This document shows positions 1 through 9,542 of a stretch of DNA of 64,000 bases, in pieces. The translations under genes were made by a program, and so were the position numbers. The DNA comes from Picochlorum sp. 'celeri' (lineage: Eukaryota; Chlorophyta; Trebouxiophyceae). The DNA lies in assembly GCA_010909725.1 (NCBI GenBank), contig JAACMV010000024.1:620001-684000 (forward strand), in the 5' to 3' direction. How positions within the stretch are numbered: position 1 is the stretch's first letter; each line of letters starts with the position of its first letter. A model generated the notes under the pieces. That model was not told the DNA's origin. It worked only from the letters and a program-made list of their open reading frames with translations, and made no database searches.

Positions 1-253
1 TCCGTTTATTATATTGTACTGCATCCATAATAGCGAGAATACTATTATATGCCTATTCTGTATATAGAAATCAAGAGGAGATGTTCAATTCCGTAGCCAA
101 GTACTGGAGCATGAGGCGGTTGTAAATTTGTTTCCCTCAACGTTGTTCAAGGGCACGGGTGACTTGAATTTGGCATCCTGAAATACACTTGAAATTAGAG
201 TATTTCCATTCAAAGTCGAGCGGTAGTAGGCGTAAACGGAGAAGACGAGCACG

Positions 254-2359
254 ATGCAGCGTCCAGTGCCAGTGAAAAATAAGCAGCCTGCTCCGACGCA
301 GATTACTGCTGAGCAGATTCTTCGAGAGTCTAAATCTTTGCAAGCAGATGAGTTTCAGGCGCCATCGGTGAAGATTACGGATCCGCAGGAGCTGGCGGAA
401 TATCGTATGGGAAAGAGGAAGGAGTTTGAAGACAATGTGAGACGTGTTGGCAGATGGAATGGATCTATATGGGTCAAGTATGCTCAGTGGGAGGAGACGC
501 AAAAGGACTTTCGAAGAGCTCGAAGTGTGTGGGAGAGAGCGCTGGAGACTGATCCGAGGAACACCAGTTTGTGGCTAAAGTATGCAGAGATGGAAATGAG
601 GCATAGGTTTGTAAACCATGCGAGGAATGTGTGGGATAGAGCTGTGACCATGTTGCCAAGGATAGATCAGTTATGGTATAAATATATTCATATGGAAGAG
701 ATGCTTGGTAATGTTGCGGGTGCTCGACAGATTTTTGAGAGGTGGATGCAGTGGGAGCCAGACCATCATGGCTGGATGGCGTATATTAAAATGGAGCTTC
801 GATATGGGGAGGTTGATAGGGCGAGAGGTATATACGAAAGATATATTAGATGTATTCCCTCGGTGAAGGCGTGGGTGAGGTACGCCAAGTTTGAATTGAA
901 GAATGGGAATCCTGGTCTGGCACGGAGGTGTTATGAGCGGTCTCTGGAAGAGTTGAGTGAGGATGACATCACAGATGAGCTATTTCTGAAATTTGCCGAG
1001 TTTGAGGAGATGTTGGATGAAACTGAAAGAGCAAGGGCTATTTACAAGTATGCTTTGGAGCATTTTAAAGAGGGCGATGCTTCAGCTATTCGACAACGAT
1101 ACATGGCATTTGAGAAACAGAGAGGGGACCGCGAGGGGATTGAGGAGGCAATATATGTAAAAAGGAGGGAAGAGTACGAGTCCAAGTTGAAGAGGGATCC
1201 TTTAGATTATGATTTGTGGTTTGATTTGACTCGTTTGGAGGAGGAAGCTGGAGATTTGGCAAAGATACGAAATGCATATGAAATGGCAGTGGCAGCATTG
1301 CCACCGGCAGAAGAGAAGAGGTATTGGGAGCGCTACATCTATATTTGGATAAAGTATGCCCTTTTTGAAGAACTTATCGCAAAAGATATGGAGCGCACTC
1401 GAGAAGTGTACAGGACATGCTTGAAGATCATCCCTCACTCTGCCTTCACGTTTGCAAAGATTTGGATCATGGCAGCTCAGTTTGAGATCAGACAGCATAG
1501 ATTGGATGCAGCCCGAAAAATTTTTGGGATGTCGATTGGCATGTGCCCGAAGAATAAATTGTTCAGATCGTATATTGAGATGGAGTTGTCGTTGGGTAAT
1601 ATTGATCGATGCAGGGTGCTCTATGAAAAGCATTTGGAATTCAATCCAGCATCTGCGGCAGCATGGGGACAATTCGCCGAACTAGAGACAGCTTTAGGGG
1701 AATCTGAAAGAGCACGAGCTCTGTATGAAATAGCAATATCTCAGCCCGAGCTTGACATGCCAGAGGCACTATGGAAAGCCTACATCGACTTTGAGATTGC
1801 TGAGGAAGACCGCAGAAATGCTCGAGCTCTGTATGAGAGACTTTTAGAGAAGACACAACATGTCAAAGTCTGGCTTTCCTATGCGAAATTCGAGGGAACT
1901 GCATTAAAAATATTAATAGCTGAACAAGAAGGAGAGGACACGTCGAAATTTGCTGGACAAGATGTACAAGAACTTGATGATTCTAGAAATGCAGTAGGCC
2001 AGGCTGATCGAGTCAAGAAAGCTCGGGACATTTATTCCAGAGGGTTCCGCTCCCTCCGTGAGCTACAATTAGATTGCAAAGAAGAAGCAGTGATGTTATT
2101 AGAAGCTTGGAGAAAATTCGAGAAAGAATCTCTCGCATCAGGCTTTGGGTCAGAAGAAGCAGTGCAGGCAGTGGAAGAAAAGATGCCACGGCGTGTCAAG
2201 CGAAAAAGACCAATCGTGCTCGAAGATGGTACAGAGACTGGTGGTATGGAGGAATATTATGATTACATTTTCCCAGATGAAGCCTCTGCAGCACCTAATA
2301 TGAAGATTCTAGAGGCAGCATACAAATGGAAGAAACAGAAAATGGAATCAACAGACTAG
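254..2359 (+). CDS. CLF1: Crooked neck-like (CLF1/CRNKL1) pre-mRNA splicing factor
   Basis: Single-exon gene, 701 aa, starting at the ATG at 254. The protein is almost entirely HAT (half-a-TPR) repeats, seen as recurring W..Y...E and RAR.(V/I)(Y/W)ERA blocks from about residue 45 to 560. The C-terminus has the family tail KRKRP..EDG and EEYYDYIFPDE. Family knowledge: Clf1/Crnkl1 is a scaffold of the Prp19-associated complex that helps bring in the tri-snRNP and stabilise the active spliceosome in the nucleus. Length matches plant and yeast orthologues (about 690-850 aa). It converges on citrate synthase with 28 nt between the two stop codons. Confidence 0.95.
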   Translation: MQRPVPVKNKQPAPTQITAEQILRESKSLQADEFQAPSVKITDPQELAEYRMGKRKEFEDNVRRVGRWNGSIWVKYAQWEETQKDFRRARSVWERALETDPRNTSLWLKYAEMEMRHRFVNHARNVWDRAVTMLPRIDQLWYKYIHMEEMLGNVAGARQIFERWMQWEPDHHGWMAYIKMELRYGEVDRARGIYERYIRCIPSVKAWVRYAKFELKNGNPGLARRCYERSLEELSEDDITDELFLKFAEFEEMLDETERARAIYKYALEHFKEGDASAIRQRYMAFEKQRGDREGIEEAIYVKRREEYESKLKRDPLDYDLWFDLTRLEEEAGDLAKIRNAYEMAVAALPPAEEKRYWERYIYIWIKYALFEELIAKDMERTREVYRTCLKIIPHSAFTFAKIWIMAAQFEIRQHRLDAARKIFGMSIGMCPKNKLFRSYIEMELSLGNIDRCRVLYEKHLEFNPASAAAWGQFAELETALGESERARALYEIAISQPELDMPEALWKAYIDFEIAEEDRRNARALYERLLEKTQHVKVWLSYAKFEGTALKILIAEQEGEDTSKFAGQDVQELDDSRNAVGQADRVKKARDIYSRGFRSLRELQLDCKEEAVMLLEAWRKFEKESLASGFGSEEAVQAVEEKMPRRVKRKRPIVLEDGTETGGMEEYYDYIFPDEASAAPNMKILEAAYKWKKQKMESTD

Positions 2360-2387
2360 TACACTCTGGATGTAACATCATCATTCA

Positions 2388-3788
2388 TTATACATGCGGG
2401 TTTCTTGCATGAGTAGAATACATTCGTGCTGGAGGCGGCTTAAAAGCCGTCACATTGCTCGAACGTGACGACAATGTCTGGAATTCCCTCTCGACATGCC
2501 CAGAATAAATTTGCCTTGGTCGAGAAATCTTATTCAATGGCTCAGAGACAAATTCTTTCCATTGAGCTACCCAACCTACACACCGTGCCATGGCAAAAAT
2601 AACCGTATACATCTCAACTGGAATACCAAGAGCACGCATGACAATGCCTGAATAAAAGTCAATATTAGGATACAAATTCCTCTTGACAAAATACTCATCC
2701 TGAAGCGCGTGGGCTTCCAATGCTTTTGCAATATCCAGCAACGGATCATCAACATCTAGCGATGAAAGAACCTGATCAGAAATTTCCTTCATTATTTTTG
2801 CTCTCGGATCAAACGTTTTATATACCCGATGTCCAAAACCCATCAACCTGAACGGATTCTCCTTATCCTTTGCTCTCTCAACAATGAGTGGAATGGCATC
2901 AAGACCACCCAATTGTTCAATCTCCAACAGCATTTTCATCACGGCTGTCGAAGCGCCACCATGCAGCGGCCCATGCAAAGACGCGATACCACTTGATATG
3001 CACGTAAATGGATTTGCTTGAGAACTCCCTGCAGTCCTCACTGTGGACGTGGATGCATTCTGCTCATGATCCAGATGCAAAATCAAAATCGTCTCCAATG
3101 CCTTTGCCGCCACAGGATCCACCTGATACTTTTGAGTAGGCAACGCATTCATCATGTACAAGAAATTCTCCGAAAAACTCAAATCATTCCGTGGGTAGAT
3201 GATTGGCTGCCCCAAATGAACCTTGAATGACATGGCCGCCAGCGTTGGAATCTTTGCAATCAACCGATGGCACGCCCGAATCTGCTGAGCTGGATCAGAC
3301 ACATTCGCCACCTCTGGATAAAATGCCGCCATCGCACCTACACATCCACACATGATTGCCATTGGATGCGCATCATGTTGGAATCCTTTCAGAAATTCCA
3401 TAAACTTTTCATGAATCAGCGTGTGATTTGTTATATCCGACCGAAAATGCTCCTTCTCATCTGCATCCGGAAGCTCTCCATGCAGCAAAAGATACGAACA
3501 ATCGTAAAAATCCCCATGCTCCACCAAATCCTCAATCCGATACCCTCTATACAACAAAATGCCCTTATCCCCATCAATGTACGTAATCTTACTCTCGCAG
3601 CTCGCCGTGCTCATAAACCCAGGATCATATGTACAAATCTTTGTCTGAGAATACAATTTCGTCACATCAATAAACCTGTTCCCAAATGAATCATACTTTA
3701 CCGGAAGCGAAATATCTGCTGTTCCATCTGGCATTCGCAGCACAGCCACGTCATTAGAACCCGACGGGTCCTTGGAATTGTTTTCCAT
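2388..3788 (-). CDS. Citrate synthase, bacterial GltA-like type
   Basis: 466 aa, starting at the ATG at 3788. It condenses acetyl-CoA and oxaloacetate to citrate. The sequence follows bacterial type II GltA closely: FDPGF-like TYDPGFMSTASCESKITYIDGD, the catalytic His in GPLHGGAS, the second His in FGHRVYK, and the catalytic Asp in NIDFYSG. Plant peroxisomal (glyoxylate-cycle) CSY enzymes belong to this group. I see neither a C-terminal SKL-type PTS1 (it ends RNPHV) nor an N-terminal PTS2, so its compartment is open. The region VLRMPDGTADISLPV aligns with the N-terminal strand of GltA, which supports this start. A possible upstream exon at 3846-3897, with a good gtaagc donor, is discussed in the findings. 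Confidence 0.93.
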   Translation of the reverse strand: MENNSKDPSGSNDVAVLRMPDGTADISLPVKYDSFGNRFIDVTKLYSQTKICTYDPGFMSTASCESKITYIDGDKGILLYRGYRIEDLVEHGDFYDCSYLLLHGELPDADEKEHFRSDITNHTLIHEKFMEFLKGFQHDAHPMAIMCGCVGAMAAFYPEVANVSDPAQQIRACHRLIAKIPTLAAMSFKVHLGQPIIYPRNDLSFSENFLYMMNALPTQKYQVDPVAAKALETILILHLDHEQNASTSTVRTAGSSQANPFTCISSGIASLHGPLHGGASTAVMKMLLEIEQLGGLDAIPLIVERAKDKENPFRLMGFGHRVYKTFDPRAKIMKEISDQVLSSLDVDDPLLDIAKALEAHALQDEYFVKRNLYPNIDFYSGIVMRALGIPVEMYTVIFAMARCVGWVAQWKEFVSEPLNKISRPRQIYSGHVEREFQTLSSRSSNVTAFKPPPARMYSTHARNPHV

Positions 3789-4407
3789 ACTACTATATTG
3801 AAATTATTTTTCTATAAGAGTTACTGTTGTTTCTTTTTCGCTTACCTTGGGAATGTTTCAGAAGATGAGCCTGCCACGTGGCACTCAAGGCCGTCATTGT
3901 AGTTGAGTGTACCGTCGACAACGAGGTTTGACCGGCCATTACTACTGCTTCTGTTTTATTTCGGAAACTTGTCTCTTCTTCTTCGAACGATAATTCTTCT
4001 AGACATGCATCATCATGAATCGATTCCTTCATCATGCGATGCATGCTATGAAGCGTGGTCCTTGATGAATACCCCACATAAAGCTCGTCAGCCAGTCTCT
4101 CTCTCCCCCATGAAGAGAGCTGATGGGTACCCACGGTGGCAACTACAACGCAATCACGGTATTCCTATCGCCCAGAGTGCTGCCGAGATATGCATGTCAA
4201 ATATTTATACTATTAATTCATTTATAACACTGTACCAAACAGGATCAAGCGAAAAGATTCCTTCTTGAAGGACGAGTGCAGTCTCTGCAGATCTTTCAAA
4301 GGTCGTTGGTACAAACGCGTGGGGCTCTTTGCCTTCTATCGAGTCTCAGAGGCATATATTTACTTCATATATCTATTTAATAGTATTATTTGATTGCGAT
4401 AGACGTT
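3789..4407. other. Divergent intergenic region between citrate synthase and the GH16-like gene
   Basis: About 620 nt that must hold both promoters. The minus strand is open from an ATG at about 4050 down to 3846 and ends in a consensus donor (CAAG/gtaagcg), so part of it may be a 5' exon of the citrate synthase gene. I see nothing else assignable. Confidence 0.4.
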
Positions 4408-5469
4408 ATGTTGCGTGGTAGCGCGACATTCTTGGTGTTCTGGGCTATCTGCCTGTCTCTGGTTGCCAGTCTGCAGGCGACAGCCGATTTTGACCCTCGA
4501 TTTGCGGCATCCAGGAGCTTGAAACGAATGGATGATGAAGAGCTTCTTGCTGTTTCCTCCGTCAATGACACAGCTGTTGATGCGCTTGCCACCTCTGGCT
4601 TGTGCAGGGCTGGGTATGATCTTGTATGGCATGATGACTTCGAATCATCCAAGAGTCTGAATGATTGGAGCTATCTCTTATACAATGGATGCGAGTATGG
4701 ACTCTGTGGATGGGGTAATAACGAGTTGGAGTATTATACAAACAGTACAAGGAATGTACGGGTGTCAAATGGCAGTCTGAAAATTATTGCACGCAAAGCG
4801 AGCGATGATGATAGAAAGACATGCTGTCCGAGTGGAACATGCAAAAAGGGAGAATGTGAATTCACGTCTGGCAAGGTGAGAACGTTTAACAAGTTTGCAG
4901 TGCGCCCATCGTGGTCATCTGGGAGCAGAACTATTCGAATTGATGCTCGCATCAAGATGCCAGTTGGTCAAGGCTTGTGGCCATCCTTTACATTACTTCC
5001 AGAAGATTCTCCCGAGTTTTGCTTGGGGTGCGGATATTATGGTGACTGGCCACAAAGCGGTGCCATTACATTGTCTCAAAAGGTGAACAAGGACAAGGAA
5101 TATACAGGAGGCATCTTGTATGGAGGCGTTGCCCCGGATATTGTCGCCTCCACCTTTTCAAAAAAGATATCAGATAATTTGGAAGGATTTCATACGTATA
5201 CACTCGAATGGAAACCCACGTCTATGAAGTGGAAGCTTGATGGAAAGACTGTGTTCAAGGCAAAGAGTGGAAAGGGAAATCCTGAAAAGGGATGGTTCAG
5301 TTTGTCGGATAAGAGTGAGAAGAATTCTCCATTTGATAAGCCATTTTACCTCGTGGTTGGTATGGCATTGGGAGGAGACCAAACAGGAGCATCACCCAAT
5401 CAGGTCAGGAAGACATTGAAGAATCCCCAGTCAATGGAAATTGAACACATTCGTGTTTGTTCTAAATAA
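4408..5469 (+). CDS. Secreted GH16-fold protein lacking the catalytic acids
   Basis: 353 aa from the ATG at 4408. The N-terminus is a signal peptide (hydrophobic core LVFWAICLSLVASL). The rest is a GH16 laminarinase/beta-glucanase-type jelly roll: DLVWHDDFE near the start, GWGNNELEYYT, GQGLWPSFTLLPED, and the later strands YTLEWKPTSMKWKLDG and FYLVVGMALGGDQ. The catalytic strand normally reads G-E-I-D-I-(M)-E. Here it is GAITLSQ (codons 5059-5079), so the nucleophile Glu, the Asp and the acid/base Glu are Ala219, Thr221 and Gln224. The fold is otherwise intact and Cys-rich. It is probably a carbohydrate-binding pseudoenzyme, not a hydrolase; the ligand is unknown. Confidence 0.85.
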   Translation: MLRGSATFLVFWAICLSLVASLQATADFDPRFAASRSLKRMDDEELLAVSSVNDTAVDALATSGLCRAGYDLVWHDDFESSKSLNDWSYLLYNGCEYGLCGWGNNELEYYTNSTRNVRVSNGSLKIIARKASDDDRKTCCPSGTCKKGECEFTSGKVRTFNKFAVRPSWSSGSRTIRIDARIKMPVGQGLWPSFTLLPEDSPEFCLGCGYYGDWPQSGAITLSQKVNKDKEYTGGILYGGVAPDIVASTFSKKISDNLEGFHTYTLEWKPTSMKWKLDGKTVFKAKSGKGNPEKGWFSLSDKSEKNSPFDKPFYLVVGMALGGDQTGASPNQVRKTLKNPQSMEIEHIRVCSK

Positions 5470-5595
5470 CATCCCGAGAGACGAAAGAGATAACATGAGC
5501 TCCGTGGGTTGTGACCTCCGCAGAGGCACCCGTGTCTTCAGAGACCAATCGTATCCTCTCCATGGATGCTGATCATGTAACACTGGATGCTGGTT

Positions 5596-6315
5596 CTAAA
5601 TAACATCATATCCTGATCTATCATAATCTTTTCCGTAATCGATAAACAATTCTTCTCCCGCAGCAATATCTCGATCGGTCACAAACACCAGCCCAGTGGA
5701 TGGATCATCCTTGTCATCTTCCACTCTCACATTGACACTCACACGTGCATGCAGCGATGGTTCATTCACATAACTCAGCGTACAGTCGACATCCCATGGC
5801 CACCACGTCCCAGGAGACGGCCGCGTACTCGGATACCCACTTTCATCCGATGGATCCAGTATCACCCCTGGTTTTTTTGAAAAGCAGTAATACTGTGCCA
5901 TGGGTGCCAAGACACACTTGGCAGTCATCTCTATATCATTCCTCACCCTCCCTGGGTATGCGCCAAGTACAACATCCCTTGGTATTGCAACCTTGGAAAA
6001 CACCCCCTTGCCAGCCCCACTCCCAAGACTGCTCTCTCGTACACACAACAAATCCTGTCGAGACCATCCTCGTGGCCTCTGTTGATACACATACCATGCA
6101 GCACTGCACATGATCTTTGCCCCTTGACAGAGCAGACTGATATCACTCATATAGCCAGGGTCATATTCAGCCAACCCTCGCACGACTGTATATGGTCGAG
6201 TAGTACACTGCTGTGTCATGATGATGATGGTCTCACAGAGCCTCACCCTTGGTCTTTTGGGTTCTCGTGGCAGTGATACAGCCAAAAGACCTGCTATAGG
6301 TATCGACACAGCCAT
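5596..6315 (-). CDS. SET-domain protein
   Basis: 239 aa, ATG at 6315. The SET domain fills the C-terminal two thirds: the GAGKGVFSKVAIPRDVVLGAYPG entry strand, the pseudoknot part CTLSYVNEPS...NVRV in place of the common NHSCxPN, and the closing GEELFIDYGKDYD. The first 75 residues are basic then variable and could include a targeting peptide. SET proteins transfer methyl from S-adenosylmethionine to lysine; the substrate cannot be told from sequence, and NEP-type SET proteins in algae are mostly uncharacterised. No pre-SET or post-SET cysteine cluster is visible, which argues against a classical histone methyltransferase. Confidence 0.8.
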   Translation of the reverse strand: MAVSIPIAGLLAVSLPREPKRPRVRLCETIIIMTQQCTTRPYTVVRGLAEYDPGYMSDISLLCQGAKIMCSAAWYVYQQRPRGWSRQDLLCVRESSLGSGAGKGVFSKVAIPRDVVLGAYPGRVRNDIEMTAKCVLAPMAQYYCFSKKPGVILDPSDESGYPSTRPSPGTWWPWDVDCTLSYVNEPSLHARVSVNVRVEDDKDDPSTGLVFVTDRDIAAGEELFIDYGKDYDRSGYDVI

Positions 6316-6642
6316 CGTATTCTATATATTTATGTAAATACTATGTATTGCTGAAAATGCAAAATGCAATCAGATGGCTGGCGACATCTGTAAAGGAGAT
6401 GCTCTGCTTCCGTAAAATGGTATATAGGCAGCCAGTCATGATGATCTCCAGTCTCTTTCTAAATATAGCTAGGATACCAGAGAGATTGTTTTAATTTTTA
6501 TTCAATACATGTAGTACATCTCATACTTGGAGAGACGTGATACTCTAGTAGAAAAGAAATTAAGCGAACGTTTCAAGAAGAAGAATCCTTCGACCAGCAT
6601 CCACGCATAGTATACAACTATTTTCCTTAATACACACAGAGT
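6316..6642. other. Divergent intergenic region, SET gene / proteasome alpha-7
   Basis: 327 nt, AT-rich (tatatattta near 6325, aaatatagct near 6461). It must carry both promoters and 5' UTRs. No ORF or RNA gene recognised. Confidence 0.4.
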
Positions 6643-7648
6643 ATGTCTGGAATAGGAACAGGGGTACGTACAGATGACCGTATGTTTCAGACAATCAGGG
6701 ACTGATTGAGTGATCATGATTCGCCATGACGCTGTTGCTTTGGCGCTTGATTCGATTATTATGTGATGGATTTTTCACTTTTATATGTAGTATGATTTGT
6801 CTGTGAGTACATTCTCACCGGACGGACGAGTATTCCAAGCAGAATATGCTCAGAAAGCTGTAGACTCTAGTGGGTAGGTTTCTCTTGCTTGTTTTTTTTC
6901 TCTACTCGCTGACGATGTGTACCTTGATTATTGTTACGGATCCAAACCACCACGGCAACAACGACAATGATCTGACATGATCTGCTGCTGATGTATTTGC
7001 AGGACGGTGCTGGGAATGTGCTGTGCTGATGGAGTTGTGTTGGCTGCTGAAAAGCCAGAGATTTCCAAGCTCATAGAGGAACATTCAAATCGTAGAGCAT
7101 TTCCTATTGATAGACATGCGGGTGCTGTGATTGCGGGGGTTGCCGCTGATGGTAGAGCAATTATTGACAGAGCACAGGCGGAAGCATCCAACTACAAATC
7201 ATTCTATGGAGACAAGATACCAGGGCATGTCCTCGCTGAGCGTGTAGCGTCTTTTGTACATTTATTCAACTTGTACTGGTATGTTCGGCCCTTTGGTGTG
7301 TGTACCCTCTTGGCCACCTGTGATCACTCGGGTCCTCAGCTGCACATGGTGGATCCCTCGGGGACAATGCACCAATACAATGCTACTGCTGTCGGGAAGG
7401 GTCGACAGGCGGCGAAGAATGAGTTGGAAAAGCTGAAATTGGATCGCATGACGTGTAAGGAGGCTCTGTTCTCTGCTGCAAAGATTTTACATCAGGTTCA
7501 TGATGAGGAAAAGGCTTTTGAACTTGAAGTTGCATGGATTTCTGCAGATACTGATTACGTGTTTACAAGAGTGTCAAATGAAGAGGTAGCTGAGGCTGAG
7601 CAGGCGGCAAAGGCAGCCATCGAGGCAGAGGATATGGATGACGATTAG
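6643..7648 (+). CDS. PSMA3: 20S proteasome subunit alpha type-3 (alpha-7, PAG1)
   Basis: Three exons: 6643-6663, 6791-6873, 7003-7648, giving 249 aa. Donors are gtacgt and gtaggt, acceptors tgtag and tgcag, and phases agree. The joined start MSGIGTG/YDLSVSTFSPDGRVFQAEYAQKAVD is the alpha-subunit N-terminal signature that gates the core particle. The body has the family blocks VASFVHL..LYWYVRPFG and GKGRQAAKNELEKL, and the acidic tail AIEAEDMDDD is typical of alpha-7, where it is a casein kinase 2 target in other eukaryotes. The first coding exon is only 21 nt. Confidence 0.95.
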
Positions 7649-7926
7649 CTTGTCTTTTTCTCCATGTAAACCAGGGTCAAAACCAAAAGTTTTTAATTGC
7701 TTTATTACAGAGTAGATACGCCCTAAAACGTATCTTGCTCCAAGATACTTGTAGATACGTTCGCATTGTCTGCACATGCGCCGCATTGGCATTATAAATA
7801 AGTTCTATTGTACCTATATTAGTAAACAAGGACAGAAAAATACTTTGTAAGAGACAGAGCAACGACCGCGACGACCGGAGAGCGTTCATCAACGCAGATT
7901 CAACAAATTTGGTCTTAGGTCCGGGG

Positions 7927-8526
7927 ATGGGGTCGAGCATGGAATGGGATACAGAGTATATGAGTAAATGGTGTGGGATTTATGGTCATGGCATGGGCGA
8001 ATGGTGCCGAGGATCGCGAGAGTGCACTTCTTCAGAGCATTTTGACTTGGACAGTCTAGGTATTTGCACGAATACTGATAGCTTTGGCGTGGTGGAGTAT
8101 ACTCGAAAGAAGAGTCATGGTCACTCGATGAGTGCGAATGACGATGAGTCATCGCCATCGTCTTTGCCTTCGTCGTCATCCAGTGTGGAGGGGAGTGACC
8201 CAGTGACTCCAGACACTGAACAAACAGTGACTCCTTCCAGCGGCATCATGTTTATCTTTCAGCAGTCGTATCCAGATGTATCGTTAGAAGATCAACAGGA
8301 AGGAGGCGTTGGTTGCGTGGTGGGTGTGGGATGTCCCGAGCTGAGCAATGTGAGTGACACTCCAGGTACCAGGCAGATGGGTGTCATGAGTGCGTACGAA
8401 ATCAATGTGTTGTCTGGATTGGCAGAGGATCAGCATGATGAATATAATGTGTATCCAAGGGAAGGCTGCATTCGTGTGGGCAGGTCAAGGTCTTTGGGTG
8501 ATTGCCTCACAGCACCAGCTGCATAG
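7927..8526 (+). CDS. Hypothetical protein, 199 aa
   Basis: Open from the ATG at 7927. I do not recognise it. The first 45 residues hold a Cys/Trp/Gly-rich patch (KWCGIYGHGMGEWCRGSREC). Residues about 70-105 are a Ser/Pro/Asp-rich low-complexity stretch, and the C-terminal part has more ordered composition (GVMSAYEINVLSG, GRSRSLGDC). There is no signal peptide or membrane segment. It lies between the proteasome gene and the LYR/COA4 pair and could be a real lineage-specific gene or have a missed upstream exon. Confidence 0.5.
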   Translation: MGSSMEWDTEYMSKWCGIYGHGMGEWCRGSRECTSSEHFDLDSLGICTNTDSFGVVEYTRKKSHGHSMSANDDESSPSSLPSSSSSVEGSDPVTPDTEQTVTPSSGIMFIFQQSYPDVSLEDQQEGGVGCVVGVGCPELSNVSDTPGTRQMGVMSAYEINVLSGLAEDQHDEYNVYPREGCIRVGRSRSLGDCLTAPAA

Positions 8527-8706
8527 GTTATTTCATTTCATGGATGATGATGAGAGAATAGCGCACTGGATGAAATACTCGGAAGTATCTCGCATATAGT
8601 TTGAGTTGTATTTTCTCTATTTTTGCATGAACTGTACTCTATTCTTTGCAACATTCTTTACATTGTGGCATCCCCTGCCAAGACATGATACTACTACAGA
8701 CACCTG

Positions 8707-8973
8707 CTACTCACACGATCCTTTCAACGTTTTTGTCCACGTATCCGACGATTGATGCATCTCAACATACGACTCGAGCTCTTCCAGACTTCGTTGAGCT
8801 ATCCGTATCTTCTCCTCACGCTCATGACTATCAGCTATGTTTCTGTTCTCCCGAAACTCCACCTTGATATCCTTGATGATACCGTCCCTTTTAATACTTG
8901 GAAACTGCTTCGCAGCCTTCAAAATGCGCCTGTACAGTGTCAGTACAGCAGAGGAAGAAGACACATTGGACAT
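8707..8973 (-). CDS. LYR-motif (Complex1_LYR) small mitochondrial protein
   Basis: 88 aa, ATG at 8973. The LYR tripeptide lies in VLTLYRRILKAAKQFP and is followed by the usual helix with a conserved Phe (VEFRENRNI) and ER.EKIRIAQRSLEELESY. LYRM proteins bind the acyl carrier protein and act in Fe-S transfer or respiratory-complex assembly in the mitochondrial matrix; which member this is cannot be decided. The ORF starts only 9 nt after the stop of the CHCH-domain ORF on the same strand and in the same frame, so the two are probably on one mRNA. Confidence 0.85.
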   Translation of the reverse strand: MSNVSSSSAVLTLYRRILKAAKQFPSIKRDGIIKDIKVEFRENRNIADSHEREEKIRIAQRSLEELESYVEMHQSSDTWTKTLKGSCE

Positions 8974-8982
8974 GTTGCAGTC

Positions 8983-9246
8983 TCAGTTTTCTGTCGTTTT
9001 GGTCTCGTCCGTCTTCGCTGCGGTACTGCACTGCTCAAGGGCCTTCACCTCCTTCTGACACTTTGACCAGTCTCTATTATGTTCAGCAAGGCACTCTTCA
9101 AGCTCGAAATATCGCTGTGCACAGGTATTACCCAGTTGATTTACAACCTCGTCGCCATCTTCTTCTCCTGCAGAGCCTTGGTGAAGTGCATTCCGATCTA
9201 CAGGCTTTTCTTTATTTCTTTCTTTAGTAGGACTACCAAAGACCAT
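8983..9246 (-). CDS. COA4: Twin CX9C (CHCH) protein, COA4/CHCHD8-like
   Basis: 87 aa, ATG at 9246. Two CX9C pairs are exact: C-AQRYFELEE-C and C-QKEVKALEQ-C, with the COA4 hallmark DWSKCQ between them. Proteins of this type are imported into the mitochondrial intermembrane space by the Mia40 disulfide relay; COA4 assists cytochrome c oxidase assembly. The length fits COA4. Its stop codon (8985-8983) is followed after 9 nt by the ATG of an LYR-motif protein, also mitochondrial. Confidence 0.85.
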   Translation of the reverse strand: MVFGSPTKERNKEKPVDRNALHQGSAGEEDGDEVVNQLGNTCAQRYFELEECLAEHNRDWSKCQKEVKALEQCSTAAKTDETKTTEN

Positions 9247-9542
9247 TATTTATTCGCAATTTTGGATGCCGAGATGACATGGGGTATTGGTATTTGGATC
9301 TGCGGGCAGGGACCTTCGAATCGATTGAAAGGACCGATCAAATAGTATGGTTGATGGGACCAGTCCCCATGGTTCTTCATGTGAGAAACAGGCTCAGCGT
9401 GGTGTACTATGGTTCTACATACGCAAATATTAACTTTTATGAATACGATAGACTGATACAGGTTGGGTTGTGGTGCCTTGCGCGATGTAGAGAGTATGAT
9501 GGGTTCCAGTAGACGTGGGTTCCAGGAACAGGGACGTGCTCC

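Noticed and set aside
8761..9066. Plus-strand ORFs opposite the COA4/LYR pair
   Set aside because: The minus strand carries two intact known families with exact motifs; the plus ORFs are shadows.
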